Assembly: GCA_022953095.1 (NCBI GenBank)
Contig: JALJCR010000001.1
Coordinates: 1-64,000, forward strand
Reading direction: 5' to 3'
Source: Qipengyuania sp. ABI-127-1
GTDB taxonomy: Bacteria; Pseudomonadota; Alphaproteobacteria; Sphingomonadales; Sphingomonadaceae
DNA: 64,000 nucleotides
In this document: one piece after another, positions 18,095-26,724 of the stretch
How positions within the stretch are numbered: position 1 is the stretch's first letter
Layout: every line of letters begins with the position of its first letter
The notes under the pieces: generated by a model
Told to the model about the DNA's origin: nothing
The model's input: the letters and a program-made list of their open reading frames with translations, nothing else
Database searches by the model: none
Translations under genes and position numbers: made by a program

Positions 18095-19219
18095 TCAGGC
18101 GGATGCGAGAAGGTCCGCGATGCGGGCCGCCGAGTGCCCGTCGCCGAAAGGATTGTGGGCGCGGGCCATAGCGGCATAGGCCGCATCGTCATCGAGCAGG
18201 CGGTTGGTTTCGCGCACGATAGTGTCCGTAGCGGTACCGACCAGCTTTGCGGTTCCGGCCTCGACGCCTTCGGGCCTCTCGGTGGTTTCGCGCATCACTA
18301 GGACGGGTTTGCCCAGGGCAGGCGCTTCCTCCTGCACGCCCCCGCTATCGGTGAGCATCATGTGACTGATATCGAGCAAACGTGCGAAATGCGGGTAGTC
18401 GAGCGGCTCGATCAGCGCGACATTGCCCAGCCCGGCAAGCTGCTCGTTCATCACGGCGCGCACATTGGGATTGAGGTGCACGGGAAAAATAACCGCAACG
18501 TCATCGCGTGAAGCAATATCTTTAACCGCATTGGCGATGTTCTGCATGCCCTCGCCGAAATTCTCGCGGCGATGGCTGGTCATGCCGATAATCCGTTTGC
18601 CCGCGAAACGCGCCTCGAGGTCGGCGAGGCCGCAAGCAAGCGATGGCTCTTGGGCAATTCGCGCAGTCACCCAATGGAGCGCGTCGATCACCGTGTTGCC
18701 CGTGACATGGACGTTTTCCCGATCGACGTTTTCGCGCAGCAGAGCCTCGCGCGCGGTTTCGGTCGGCGCACAATGGAGCGCGGCAAAGCCGCCGACCACG
18801 CGGCGATTCATTTCCTCGGGCCAGGGGTGGTAGATATCACCGCTGCGCAAGCCCGCCTCGACATGGCAGACGGGGATTTTCCGGTAATAGGCAGCGAGCG
18901 CCCCCGCCATTACCGTGGTCGTATCGCCCTGAACGACCACCCAATCGGGCTTCTCCTCGTCAAGCACGGCGCCGATCTCGACTAGCGCCCGCGCGGTCAG
19001 CGCATCGAGCGTCTGCCCCGGCGTCATCAGGTCGAGATCGTGGTCGGGCACGATCCCGGCGATTTCGAGCACCTGATCGAGCATCTCGCGATGCTGCGCG
19101 GAAATGCACACGCGACTTTCGAAACGCGGATCGTCAGCGAGAGCGTGGACCAGCGGGAACAGCTTGATCGCTTCGGGACGCGTCCCGAAAACGGTGAGGA
19201 TCTTGCGGGGCGTAGCCAT
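18095..19219 (-). CDS. wecB: UDP-N-acetylglucosamine 2-epimerase (non-hydrolysing)
   Basis: A 374-residue GT-B-fold enzyme that interconverts UDP-GlcNAc and UDP-ManNAc. The family start KILTVFGTRPEAIKLFPLV, the stretch WVVVQGDTTTVMAGALAAYY, HVEAGLRSGD, MTSHRRENFGEG, VHLNPNVR and LTDSGGVQEEAPALGKPVLVMR are all present. It is followed by wecC on the same strand, so together they make UDP-ManNAcA for a surface polysaccharide. The start ATG is at 19217-19219. Confidence 0.95.
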   Translation of the reverse strand: MATPRKILTVFGTRPEAIKLFPLVHALADDPRFESRVCISAQHREMLDQVLEIAGIVPDHDLDLMTPGQTLDALTARALVEIGAVLDEEKPDWVVVQGDTTTVMAGALAAYYRKIPVCHVEAGLRSGDIYHPWPEEMNRRVVGGFAALHCAPTETAREALLRENVDRENVHVTGNTVIDALHWVTARIAQEPSLACGLADLEARFAGKRIIGMTSHRRENFGEGMQNIANAVKDIASRDDVAVIFPVHLNPNVRAVMNEQLAGLGNVALIEPLDYPHFARLLDISHMMLTDSGGVQEEAPALGKPVLVMRETTERPEGVEAGTAKLVGTATDTIVRETNRLLDDDAAYAAMARAHNPFGDGHSAARIADLLASA

Positions 19220-19260
19220 GCCCGCCCTAGTAAGGGCAAATGGTTAAGCGGCGATAGACC

Positions 19261-19833
19261 TTACTGCGGGCTCTCTTCGCTCTCGGGCTGAGGCAACGCC
19301 TCTTCCCCCGGCACTTCGGCCGCGCGTTCGCGTTCGAGCCGCTCCATATACTCACGCTCGATCATTTCGACGCGCTCCTGCTCGGCAGCGGCATCCTCGT
19401 CGATCGTTGCCAGACGCTTCGCACGTTCGGCGGCGATGATCTCACCGAAGCGCACACCGGCATCGTTGGCCTTGTCGGCATAGGCCGCGTTGATCATTTC
19501 CTGGGTGCACCCGGTGAACCCGCCCGCGCCGGTCGGCGAACACGACATGGTGCCGAAATCGCCCACCATTTCGAAGCTTTCCACGCGTTCCGCCCAGGAC
19601 TTGTTCTCCGGACTGTCCGAGAAGCGCAGGTTTTGCGGGATGCGATAGCGCTCGTCTTCGGATTTCCGCGCACAGACGACGATGACGTCTTCCGTGCTTT
19701 CCGGGCATTCGTCGTCTCCGTAGACGATCACCATATTGTAACTGTCGTCATCTGCGACGGTGCTTTCCTGCGCCTGCCCAATTGCGGGGAAGGCGAGCGC
19801 AAGGCTGGCGATGGCAATCAACGGTTTCGACAT
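19261..19833 (-). CDS. Secreted conserved protein of unknown function
   Basis: A 190-residue exported protein: signal peptide (MSKPLIAIASLALAFPAIGQA) followed by a mature part with the conserved segment VYGDDECPESTEDVIVVCAR and RYRIPQNLR, then an Ala/Glu-rich coiled-coil-like C-terminus (about 130-175). Several cysteines may pair in the periplasm. The start is set by the signal peptide and AGAGGA 5 bp upstream; the open frame extends further upstream into coq7. I recall homologues only in sphingomonads, unnamed. It is the last gene of the nadD-to-coq7 leftward cluster. Confidence 0.78.
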   Translation of the reverse strand: MSKPLIAIASLALAFPAIGQAQESTVADDDSYNMVIVYGDDECPESTEDVIVVCARKSEDERYRIPQNLRFSDSPENKSWAERVESFEMVGDFGTMSCSPTGAGGFTGCTQEMINAAYADKANDAGVRFGEIIAAERAKRLATIDEDAAAEQERVEMIEREYMERLERERAAEVPGEEALPQPESEESPQ

Positions 19834-19925
19834 GTCGGTCCTCTTGGCGGATTTCGTGCGGGGGCAATAGACGCCCGATGGGCTGAACTCTCGGTGAAGC
19901 GCTGCTCGTAAATCGGTCATTCCGC

Positions 19926-20453
19926 TCACACGCGTTCCGAAATGCGGATTGCGGCGCGGCAACCGAGACGGATGAGACCGGAAAGCAGCGGATAGGCGGG
20001 TGCGCGTTCGGCACCGGCGGCAAGCGCTGCGTCGCGGTGTTCGCGCTCATCCTCGCGGAATTCCTCGATCATCGCGGCAAGTTCGGGATCCTCGCCCGTT
20101 TCATGCAATTGGTCGAGCTGCTTCGAATAATGATCGTCGATTTCGGTTTCGACCGCGGCGGTACAGGCCATGGCCGCTTCCGGGCCGATCAGCGCGGTCA
20201 CCGCGCCCAGGGCGAAGCCCGCACGATCCCAGAAGGGCTGAAGCGCGGTCGGGCGCACACCGCGGCGCGCCATCAGCGCATCGAATTTCTCCCGATGCCC
20301 GACTTCCTGCTCGGCCATGCCGGCGATCTCGGCCGAATGAGGCCCGCGGTCGCCCATGACGGCAAGCTGGCCTGCATAAATACGCGTTGCGCCGAATTCC
20401 CCCGCCTGATCGACGCGGATCATACGGGCGATATGGTCGGGAACCTTGGTCAT
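19926..20453 (-). CDS. coq7: Demethoxyubiquinone hydroxylase Coq7
   Basis: Coq7 is a di-iron monooxygenase that hydroxylates the penultimate ubiquinone precursor at the inner membrane. The 175-residue protein has the duplicated iron-ligand pattern: VDQAGEFGATRIYAGQL, EQEVGHREKF, ETEIDDHYSKQL and EDEREHRDAAL, each with Glu or ExxH ligands. Its ATG overlaps the dsbB stop by 4 bp. It works in the ubiquinone pathway that also takes electrons from DsbB, an apt neighbour. Confidence 0.95.
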   Translation of the reverse strand: MTKVPDHIARMIRVDQAGEFGATRIYAGQLAVMGDRGPHSAEIAGMAEQEVGHREKFDALMARRGVRPTALQPFWDRAGFALGAVTALIGPEAAMACTAAVETEIDDHYSKQLDQLHETGEDPELAAMIEEFREDEREHRDAALAAGAERAPAYPLLSGLIRLGCRAAIRISERV

Positions 20454-20926
20454 GCGCGGCGATCCTTTGCCAAAAGCCCCAGCACCGCAAGTCCGCCAAG
20501 TGTCGAGATAAGGAAATTATAGCCCGCCAGGCTGATGCCGAACAGCGTCCAGGCCGGCGCGTCGCAGCGCACCAACGGCGTGTTCATGATGTCTTCCAGC
20601 GCATTGCCGCTGCCGCCCCCCGAAACCACCGCGCAGGAGGTAATCCCGGGCCACCAGCCATATTCGACCCCGGCATGGAACAGGCCAATCGCGCCCGACG
20701 CAAGTATCGCCAGGGCGGCGATGGCCGTCCAGACCCGCGCCGGAGGAATGACGAAGGCGATCAGCGCGAATCCAACCGCGGCAAAATGCGGCCAGCGCTG
20801 CCACCAGCACATTTCACAAGGGTAAAGGCCGAACCCATATTCCGAGATATAGGCCCCGCCCAAGAGCAGCGCCGGCACTGCAAGTGCCACTAAGCGGGCA
20901 AGGCGGGCATTTTGCGAAAGGTCCAT
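20450..20926 (-). CDS. dsbB: Disulfide bond formation protein DsbB
   Basis: A 158-residue inner-membrane quinone oxidoreductase that reoxidises DsbA. Four helices are predicted. The first redox pair is Cys37-Cys40 in YPCEMCWWQRWPH, and the second is Cys98 (GITSCAVV) with Cys121 (LVRCDAPAW), in the two periplasmic loops as expected. It lies 15 bp after ctpA and overlaps coq7. No dsbA is in the window. Confidence 0.92.
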   Translation of the reverse strand: MDLSQNARLARLVALAVPALLLGGAYISEYGFGLYPCEMCWWQRWPHFAAVGFALIAFVIPPARVWTAIAALAILASGAIGLFHAGVEYGWWPGITSCAVVSGGGSGNALEDIMNTPLVRCDAPAWTLFGISLAGYNFLISTLGGLAVLGLLAKDRRA

Positions 20927-20941
20927 GGGGCGCGATGTAGC

Positions 20942-22288
20942 CTATTTCGTACGCGCGGCAATGCTCTTCGGGCTGGTCCGGCGCAGCGTTTCCAGCGCGT
21001 AGTGCAACTGGAAATCCTCGATACCCTTCTCCTTCAGCTCTTCCGCTGTCTGGAGGAAGCGCGGATCGTCACGCTTGTCCTTTTCCACCGCGTCATCGTC
21101 GATGCCGAGTTCGTTGATGAGATGGCCGCGCAGATCCGATTCGCGCATCTGGAAGCGCGAGCGCTTCGCAAGGTCGGGATCGGAAAGCTGCGGCACGGTA
21201 ATATCCGGGGTAATTCCCCCTTCCTGAACCGAATGGCCCGACGGCGTATAGTAACGCGCCGTCGTCAGCTTCAGCGCTGCATCCCGGCCCAAGGGCAGCA
21301 GCGATTGAACGCTGCCCTTGCCGAAGCTGCGCTCGCCCATGACCACCGCGCGGCGATGGTCCTGCAACGCACCGGCGACGATTTCCGATGCAGAGGCGGA
21401 ACCCGCATCGATCAGCACGACAATGGGGAGCCCTCCGGCAATGTCGCCGCGGAACACCGTTTCCGCATCGTAGGTGATGTTCTCCCCCCGGGCGCGGCCA
21501 CGCTGCGAGACGATTCGGCCGTCGGTCAGGAACAGATCCGACAGCGCCACCGCTTCATCCAGCGAACCGCCGGGATTGGACCGCAGATCGAGCACGAGAC
21601 CGTTGAGACGGCCCGTGGCCTTGCTCCGCAGGCCTTCCCACGCGGCGAAGACATCGCTGCCGACATCGCGTGAGAATTCGTTGATCATGATATGACCGAT
21701 ATTGCCGTCCTGCAATTCCCAGGTGACGGGCTCGAGTTCGATCACACCCCGCGTTACGGTAAGGTCGAAGGGTTCGTCGCGGCCGGGACGGAAAATGGTC
21801 AGACCGATCGACGTTCCCGAACGGCCGCGCATCTGCGCAACGGATTCGTCCAGCTTCTGCCCGACGATGAGCCGCCCGTCGAGGTGAGTGATGAAGTCGC
21901 CAGCCTTGATCCCCGCCTCGTCGGCCGGACTGCCCCGGAAAGGCGATATCACCTTCACCGCGCCATCTTCGGCGACGACCGACAGACCCAGCCCCGAATA
22001 ATTGCCGTCGATCATGGTCTCCAGGCGCTGGAGATCGCTGCCGTCGAGATAACCCGAGTGGGGATCGAGCGCGGTCAGCATGCCATCGATCATGCCGCGG
22101 ATCAGCTTGTCGTCCTCGACCGGCTCGACATAGCTTGCCTTGATCCGCTGGTAGACCGCCAGGACGCGGGCGAATTCCGGCCCTGCGCGCCCCTCGACCT
22201 GCGCCAGGCTGGCAGTGGTCGCAGGGATCAGCGCGACCGCAGTCACGAGAGCAGCCGAGCGGGCGAGAGCGGCGAACTTCAACGGCAT
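20942..22288 (-). CDS. ctpA: C-terminal processing protease, S41 family
   Basis: A 448-residue periplasmic protease: signal peptide (about 1-29), a PDZ domain (GLGLSVVAEDGAVKVISPFRGSPADEAGIKAGDFI) and the S41 catalytic domain with the nucleophile in GSASASEIVAGAL (about residue 297) and the base Lys in SFGKGSVQ (about 320). CtpA-type enzymes trim periplasmic and cell-wall proteins. It follows the envC-like gene as in many alphaproteobacteria, which suggests a shared job in cell-wall remodelling. Confidence 0.94.
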   Translation of the reverse strand: MPLKFAALARSAALVTAVALIPATTASLAQVEGRAGPEFARVLAVYQRIKASYVEPVEDDKLIRGMIDGMLTALDPHSGYLDGSDLQRLETMIDGNYSGLGLSVVAEDGAVKVISPFRGSPADEAGIKAGDFITHLDGRLIVGQKLDESVAQMRGRSGTSIGLTIFRPGRDEPFDLTVTRGVIELEPVTWELQDGNIGHIMINEFSRDVGSDVFAAWEGLRSKATGRLNGLVLDLRSNPGGSLDEAVALSDLFLTDGRIVSQRGRARGENITYDAETVFRGDIAGGLPIVVLIDAGSASASEIVAGALQDHRRAVVMGERSFGKGSVQSLLPLGRDAALKLTTARYYTPSGHSVQEGGITPDITVPQLSDPDLAKRSRFQMRESDLRGHLINELGIDDDAVEKDKRDDPRFLQTAEELKEKGIEDFQLHYALETLRRTSPKSIAARTK

Positions 22289-22386
22289 GAAAACTCCTTT
22301 GCGCGGACCATATTATCGCGTGTCGGCGCTGAATGCCATATGAGCATGGCGGGTATGCCGCAGGGAAGCGATTTTCGACCGGCGAT

Positions 22387-23601
22387 CTATCGCAGGTGGT
22401 CCAGCGGGTTCACGGGCTCGCCGCCATACCTCAGCTCGAGCGTCACTTCGCCGCGCTGTGCGGGGGCGAGACCGAGCGGTGAGCCTGCCGTCACATTCTG
22501 CCCCACAGCAACGTCGAGAATTTCGAGGCCGGTGACGAGCGTGGTCCAGCCATTGGCGTGCTCGATAATGACGATTCTGCCAAAGCCGCGATACGGCCCG
22601 GCGAATCCGATGCGCCCTGCCCCCGGAGCGACGACTTGCGCGCGTGGCCGGGCTGCGAGTGCGATCCCGGCCTGTCGCTGGCCGCTGGCGCTCGCCTCGC
22701 CGAAACCTGCGGTAATCTCGCCCGCGACTGGCAGCAGGTAGCGCGCTGGCGGTTCGGTGGCGCTGGGCTCGGGGCTGGGCGGCGTGACGGCGACCCTCGC
22801 GGCCCCTGGATCGGCGGGGCGCGGTACCGGGCCGGGCAGCATGGCAAGTCGTTCGCGCAGCGAGCCCGCGGCTTCCAACCGCCCGACGAGCTCATCCAGA
22901 TCAATCGCCTGCTCGGCAAGGACGAGAGCGCGCTGCGCCTCTCTATCCGCGCCGCCCGCAGCCTGGCGCGCCCGCAGCCGTTCCTGCTCGGCGAGCGCGA
23001 CGAGTTCCTTACGCCGCCGGACCAGCACCGCCTCGCTTTCACGCCGATCGGCGAGGGCTTGGCGCGCCTCTGCCTGCAAGGCCCGCGCACGCTCCAGATC
23101 GCCGCGCAGGGCCGAAGTCTTTTCGCGCACAAGAGGAATGGTGCTGTCGAGCACCGCGCGCGTAAAAACCAGATCGCGCAAACTGCCCGGTTGCAGCGCA
23201 GAGAGCGTCAGCGGGCGGCTCGACATCGATTGCAGCGCCGCAGTCAGCCGGACGAGCGGAGTCCGCCGCCGGGCCAGCTTGCGATCGAGCACGCGCTTCT
23301 CGCGATCGGCCAGCGCCAGCCGCGCCTCGGACGCCGCGATCCCGGCTTCGGCCTGTTGCACGCGCGCCGCCAGCGCCGCCGCCTCGGTCCTGGCCTTTTC
23401 CGACACCTCGCGAGAGCGCGCCGCGCGCTGTTCGAGCCGCTCGCCCCGCGCCCGCGCGTTACGTTGCTGCTGACGCGCGGCGTCGAGCGCCTCGCGCGCC
23501 TGTTCCACCGCTTCGAAGCGGACCGGGGCCTGAGCGATCGCAGGCAGACCCAGCAGGCCTGCCAAGGTCAGTCCGGCGATGACGGGGAAACGGCGCCTCA
23601 T
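22387..23601 (-). CDS. EnvC-like murein hydrolase activator (degenerate LytM/M23 domain)
   Basis: A 404-residue exported protein: signal peptide, a long coiled coil rich in Arg, Ala and Glu (about 28-250), and a C-terminal LytM/M23-like domain. The zinc ligands of active M23 enzymes are missing: the HxxxD site reads RQAGIALAAR and the HxH site reads GEVTLELRYGG. This matches EnvC-type activators of N-acetylmuramyl amidases in division rather than an enzyme. It sits between rlmH and ctpA, the usual alphaproteobacterial order. Confidence 0.88.
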   Translation of the reverse strand: MRRRFPVIAGLTLAGLLGLPAIAQAPVRFEAVEQAREALDAARQQQRNARARGERLEQRAARSREVSEKARTEAAALAARVQQAEAGIAASEARLALADREKRVLDRKLARRRTPLVRLTAALQSMSSRPLTLSALQPGSLRDLVFTRAVLDSTIPLVREKTSALRGDLERARALQAEARQALADRRESEAVLVRRRKELVALAEQERLRARQAAGGADREAQRALVLAEQAIDLDELVGRLEAAGSLRERLAMLPGPVPRPADPGAARVAVTPPSPEPSATEPPARYLLPVAGEITAGFGEASASGQRQAGIALAARPRAQVVAPGAGRIGFAGPYRGFGRIVIIEHANGWTTLVTGLEILDVAVGQNVTAGSPLGLAPAQRGEVTLELRYGGEPVNPLDHLR

Positions 23602-23619
23602 GGCCGCGTTTCTGCCCTA

Positions 23620-24042
23620 TCATCCACTGCGATGATAGGGGTGGCCGACAATTATGGTCGTTGCGCGATAGAGTTGTTCGGCAAGCATGGCGCGGGCCAG
23701 AAGGTGGGGCCAGGTGGCCTTGCCAAAAGCCAGCAGGAGATCGGCCGCATCGCGCTCCTCTTGCGGATGCCCGTCCGCCGCGCCCAGCATGAAGCGGCAT
23801 TCGCGTATGCCGTCATCGCGCCAGCGCCCCAGTATTTCGGCGAGTTTCTCGGACGACAGATCTCTGCCGCGCTCGTCGAGAAGCACGGTCCGGCAGGGTG
23901 TTTGCGGTTCGGGAACACGCCCTCCGGTATCGGGCAACTCGGTAAATTTGGTCGGCCATGCGAGGCGCTTTTCATAACGTGCGACCAGGTCGGCCTCGGG
24001 CGACCGACCGATCTTTCCTCGGGCAATGACGTGAAGAAGAAT
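23620..24042 (-). CDS. rlmH: 23S rRNA pseudouridine-1915 N3-methyltransferase RlmH, ATT start
   Basis: RlmH methylates m3-pseudouridine 1915 in helix 69 of 23S rRNA using AdoMet. The SPOUT features are present: LLDERGRDLSSEKLAEIL, CRFMLGAADGHPQEERDAADLLLAFG, and the terminal QLYRATTIIVGHPYHR. The N-terminus LLHVIARGKIGRSPEADLVARYEKR aligns with family N-termini only if translation begins at ATT 24042-24040. There is no ATG, GTG or TTG between it and an in-frame TGA eight codons upstream, and GGAGGAG lies 7 bp before ATT. Automatic callers may truncate it to TTG 23937. Length would be 140 residues, slightly short but in the family range. Confidence 0.87.
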   Translation of the reverse strand: MLLHVIARGKIGRSPEADLVARYEKRLAWPTKFTELPDTGGRVPEPQTPCRTVLLDERGRDLSSEKLAEILGRWRDDGIRECRFMLGAADGHPQEERDAADLLLAFGKATWPHLLARAMLAEQLYRATTIIVGHPYHRSG

Positions 24043-24171
24043 GGCTCCGCTCCTCCAGACCGGCGATCATCCGGCCCCTTCTGGGTCGGCCAGGACACCC
24101 GTTCATCCGCAAGCCTCGGCGGAGAAGCGGCGTCGAGAATGCGGCCCCACAAGGGGGCTGCGAGAAACGGA

Positions 24172-24591
24172 CTAGGCCGTGCCAGCCACGGGTGGCGCGT
24201 CGCCAAAGGCCCACATGCGCTCGAGATTGTAGAAGCTACGGACCTCCGGGCGGAACAGGTGGACGACCACGTCGCCGGCGTCGAGCAGGACCCAGTCGGC
24301 AGCGGGGAGCCCTTCGAGCTTCACCGGCCCGAATCCCGCCTGCTTGATCTTTTCGGCAAGTTTCTGCGCCATCGCTGCGACCTGACGGGTCGAACGCCCC
24401 GAAGCGATCACCATGTGATCGGCAATCGAGCTTTTGCCTTCGAGATCGATGGTCACGACTTCCTGCGCCTGATCGTCATCGAGCTGTTGCAGCACGAGTT
24501 TGAGCAGCGGATCGGTTGTAGCGTCAGCCAAGTTGATCACCTGGGCGGGTTCGGTCCCGGATGAAGCCGGGCCTGTATGCGCCTGTGTCAT
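24172..24591 (-). CDS. rsfS: Ribosome silencing factor RsfS
   Basis: RsfS binds ribosomal protein L14 and blocks subunit joining in slow growth. The 139-residue protein holds the conserved DUF143 region: AQEVVTIDLEGKSSIADHMV, ASGRSTRQVAAMAQKLAE, GLPAADWVLLDAGDVVVHLF and RSFYNLERMW. The start MTQAHTG gives a short nonconserved N-terminal extension; the frame is open further upstream. It lies between nadD and rlmH as in most proteobacteria. Confidence 0.95.
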   Translation of the reverse strand: MTQAHTGPASSGTEPAQVINLADATTDPLLKLVLQQLDDDQAQEVVTIDLEGKSSIADHMVIASGRSTRQVAAMAQKLAEKIKQAGFGPVKLEGLPAADWVLLDAGDVVVHLFRPEVRSFYNLERMWAFGDAPPVAGTA

Positions 24592-24648
24592 AGGCGGATG
24601 CGATACTCCTGGATTGAGAGGCTCGGGCCATGGAAGGAACAACGCGCA

Positions 24649-25311
24649 TCATGGCGCGGTGGTTTCCTCCCCCGACAAAATCATACGATGTGTCACTTGG
24701 TCCCTCGGAGGCGGCCCGGTGTAACGTGCGGCCCAATCGGGATCGGCGCGGCGAATGGCCGTGGCCGATCGTTCATCGGGATCGAAACGCAATATCACCA
24801 GTGCCGGTGCGCTCCATTCGCCCCTGTTCACGAAGCTGGACAGGGGCACGGAAAAGCGCCTCAGCCAGGCCATCGCGGGGCTCGCGATAGCACCCGCATT
24901 ATAGCCCGGTCGGGCGATGACCGCAATCGGCATCCTTCGCGCGATCCCCCGCCAGTCCTTCCAGCGGTGGAATTGCGCGAGATTGTCCGCCCCCATCAAC
25001 CACACGAAGTCATATCGGGGGTAGCGCCGACCCATCGCACCGAGCGTATCCACGGTATAGCGCGTTCCCAGCTCTCGTTCGATCGCGGTCACGCGGATCG
25101 GCGCGCGTCGGGCCTGGTCCATCGCCGAACGGACGCGGACATCGAGCGGCGCCATGCCCGCTTTAGGCTTGAGCGGATTGCCAGGCGAAACCATCCACCA
25201 GATTTCATCGAGCGCGAGGGCGCGGAGGACGAATAGCGAAATCCGCCGATGGCCGCCATGCGCCGGATTGAAACTGCCGCCCAACAGCCCGATTCGCCGC
25301 CGAACGTGCAT
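24649..25311 (-). CDS. nadD: Nicotinate-nucleotide adenylyltransferase
   Basis: NadD transfers AMP from ATP to nicotinate mononucleotide in NAD synthesis. The 220-residue protein starts MHVRRRIGLLGGSFNPAHGGH, with the GGxFxPxHxGH nucleotidyltransferase motif, and has WWMVSPGNPLK, YTVDTLGAMGRRYP, WLMGADNLAQFHRWKDW and a C-terminal SATAIRR, equivalent to the ISSTxxR motif. It is the first gene of the leftward nadD-rsfS-rlmH-envC-ctpA cluster. Start ATG 25311 is used. Confidence 0.94.
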   Translation of the reverse strand: MHVRRRIGLLGGSFNPAHGGHRRISLFVLRALALDEIWWMVSPGNPLKPKAGMAPLDVRVRSAMDQARRAPIRVTAIERELGTRYTVDTLGAMGRRYPRYDFVWLMGADNLAQFHRWKDWRGIARRMPIAVIARPGYNAGAIASPAMAWLRRFSVPLSSFVNRGEWSAPALVILRFDPDERSATAIRRADPDWAARYTGPPPRDQVTHRMILSGEETTAP

Positions 25312-25566
25312 CAAAACCTAGTCCGGAATTTTTTGTCGTTTTTATACAATGGGTTGGCAGGCCCTGTGTTGGCGCGAGCCAAGTCTTTGGTAAACCACGA
25401 TTTACGCTTTGGCTCCTCGCATATTTCAGAGGCCGGGTCGTCATCGAACGACTCGTCCCGCTTAAGCTTCAACTCGTGGATTCTTCGGGAACCGCGATTC
25501 GATTTCATCGGCAACCTTTGTTAGCGCTCGTCACGGGACGTTAAAGACCATAAGGGACGGGTCGTT

Positions 25567-26724
25567 TTGAGCAACAAGATTGCCACGAGTGGCTGGGGGA
25601 GCCGCGTGCGAAGCTGGTTTCCCGATCGCGAATTCTTCATGCGATCGGAAGGGCAGGTTCGCTTCATCACCATTTCATCGAAAGTCCAGATGACCGTCGC
25701 CGCCATTGCTTTGGCGGCGCTGATCGTTTGGGCCGCTTCGATGGCTGTAGCTGGCTGGACTCAATATCGGGCGACTGCCGATCGGCTTTCCTTGCTCGAC
25801 CGCGAAGCGAAGGTTGCCACCGCGACCGAGCGCGTGAACGCGTATCGCGAAGACATCGATGCTGTCGCGACAGACCTGGTGAAGCGCCAGGAATTCATCG
25901 AGGACATGGTGTCCTCGCTACCGGATGATGTGAAGTCGGTCGCCAAGGTGAGCAATTCGGCGGGTGAAGCTGCCGCCACCGTCGACAAGGTCAGCCTGTC
26001 GATTCCGGAGGCTACCGCACTTGCGCGGATCGAAGCCCGCCAGCTTGCTTTCGTCGAAGGGCTGACCCGCTATGCCGACTGGCGCTCCCAGCGCGCTGCC
26101 GCCGCACTCAAGTCGCTCGGCCTCAATCCCGACACCATGATCCGCAATGCCGACCGCAGCGCCATGGGTGGTCCGCTGGAAAAGCTCGTGACCAGTGCCG
26201 ATGGCACGATCGACCGGCGTTTCGAGCGGCTCGGCCTGTCGATCGCGCGGATGGCGGCACTCGAACGGGGCCTCGCAGGTGTCCCGCAGATCACCCCGGC
26301 GCGCAAGGACATGATTTCGAGCGGGTTCGGCTATCGGCGCGATCCCTTCACCCGCCGCGGCGCCATGCATAAGGGTCTCGATTTCAAGGGCGCAATCGGC
26401 ACGCCGATCCGCGCCGCTTCGACCGGCCGGGTCAGCTTCGTCGGTTGGAAGGGTGGCTATGGCAAGACTGTCGAGATTACGCACGGCAATGGCCTGATGA
26501 CACGGTACGCCCATATGTCGCGCTTCGAAACGAAGGTGGGTCAGCGCGTGGAAGCGGGCGACACCATTGGCGCGATCGGCAATACCGGCCGATCGACCGG
26601 ACCCCACCTCCATTTCGAGGTTCGCATCAATAATCGCGCGGTCAACCCGCGCACCTTTCTGGAGACTGCCCCCAATGTTCTCGAAGAAATCCGGCGAGCT
26701 CCCCAATTCGCCTCAGCCGAATAA
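25567..26724 (+). CDS. M23 family cell-wall endopeptidase, LmdC-like
   Basis: A 385-residue bitopic membrane protein: cytoplasmic N-terminus, one TM helix (about 42-63), a periplasmic coiled coil (about 70-170) and a C-terminal M23 domain with all zinc ligands (AMHKGLDFKG; TRYAHMSRF; GPHLHFEVRIN). M23 enzymes cut peptidoglycan cross-bridges. It overlaps a bactofilin gene downstream; in Hyphomonas and Caulobacter the bactofilin-linked M23 protein LmdC interacts with BacA, so the same pair is likely here. The start is TTG 25567, supported by the N-terminal sequence; no ATG precedes it in frame. Confidence 0.9.
   Translation: MSNKIATSGWGSRVRSWFPDREFFMRSEGQVRFITISSKVQMTVAAIALAALIVWAASMAVAGWTQYRATADRLSLLDREAKVATATERVNAYREDIDAVATDLVKRQEFIEDMVSSLPDDVKSVAKVSNSAGEAAATVDKVSLSIPEATALARIEARQLAFVEGLTRYADWRSQRAAAALKSLGLNPDTMIRNADRSAMGGPLEKLVTSADGTIDRRFERLGLSIARMAALERGLAGVPQITPARKDMISSGFGYRRDPFTRRGAMHKGLDFKGAIGTPIRAASTGRVSFVGWKGGYGKTVEITHGNGLMTRYAHMSRFETKVGQRVEAGDTIGAIGNTGRSTGPHLHFEVRINNRAVNPRTFLETAPNVLEEIRRAPQFASAE

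Noticed and set aside
23620-23937. rlmH starting at TTG 23937
   Set aside because: It would remove 35 conserved N-terminal residues, and a better ribosome binding site precedes the ATT at 24042.
22558-24564. 668-codon open frame on the + strand
   Set aside because: Antisense to envC-like, rlmH and rsfS genes; composition is that of a shadow.
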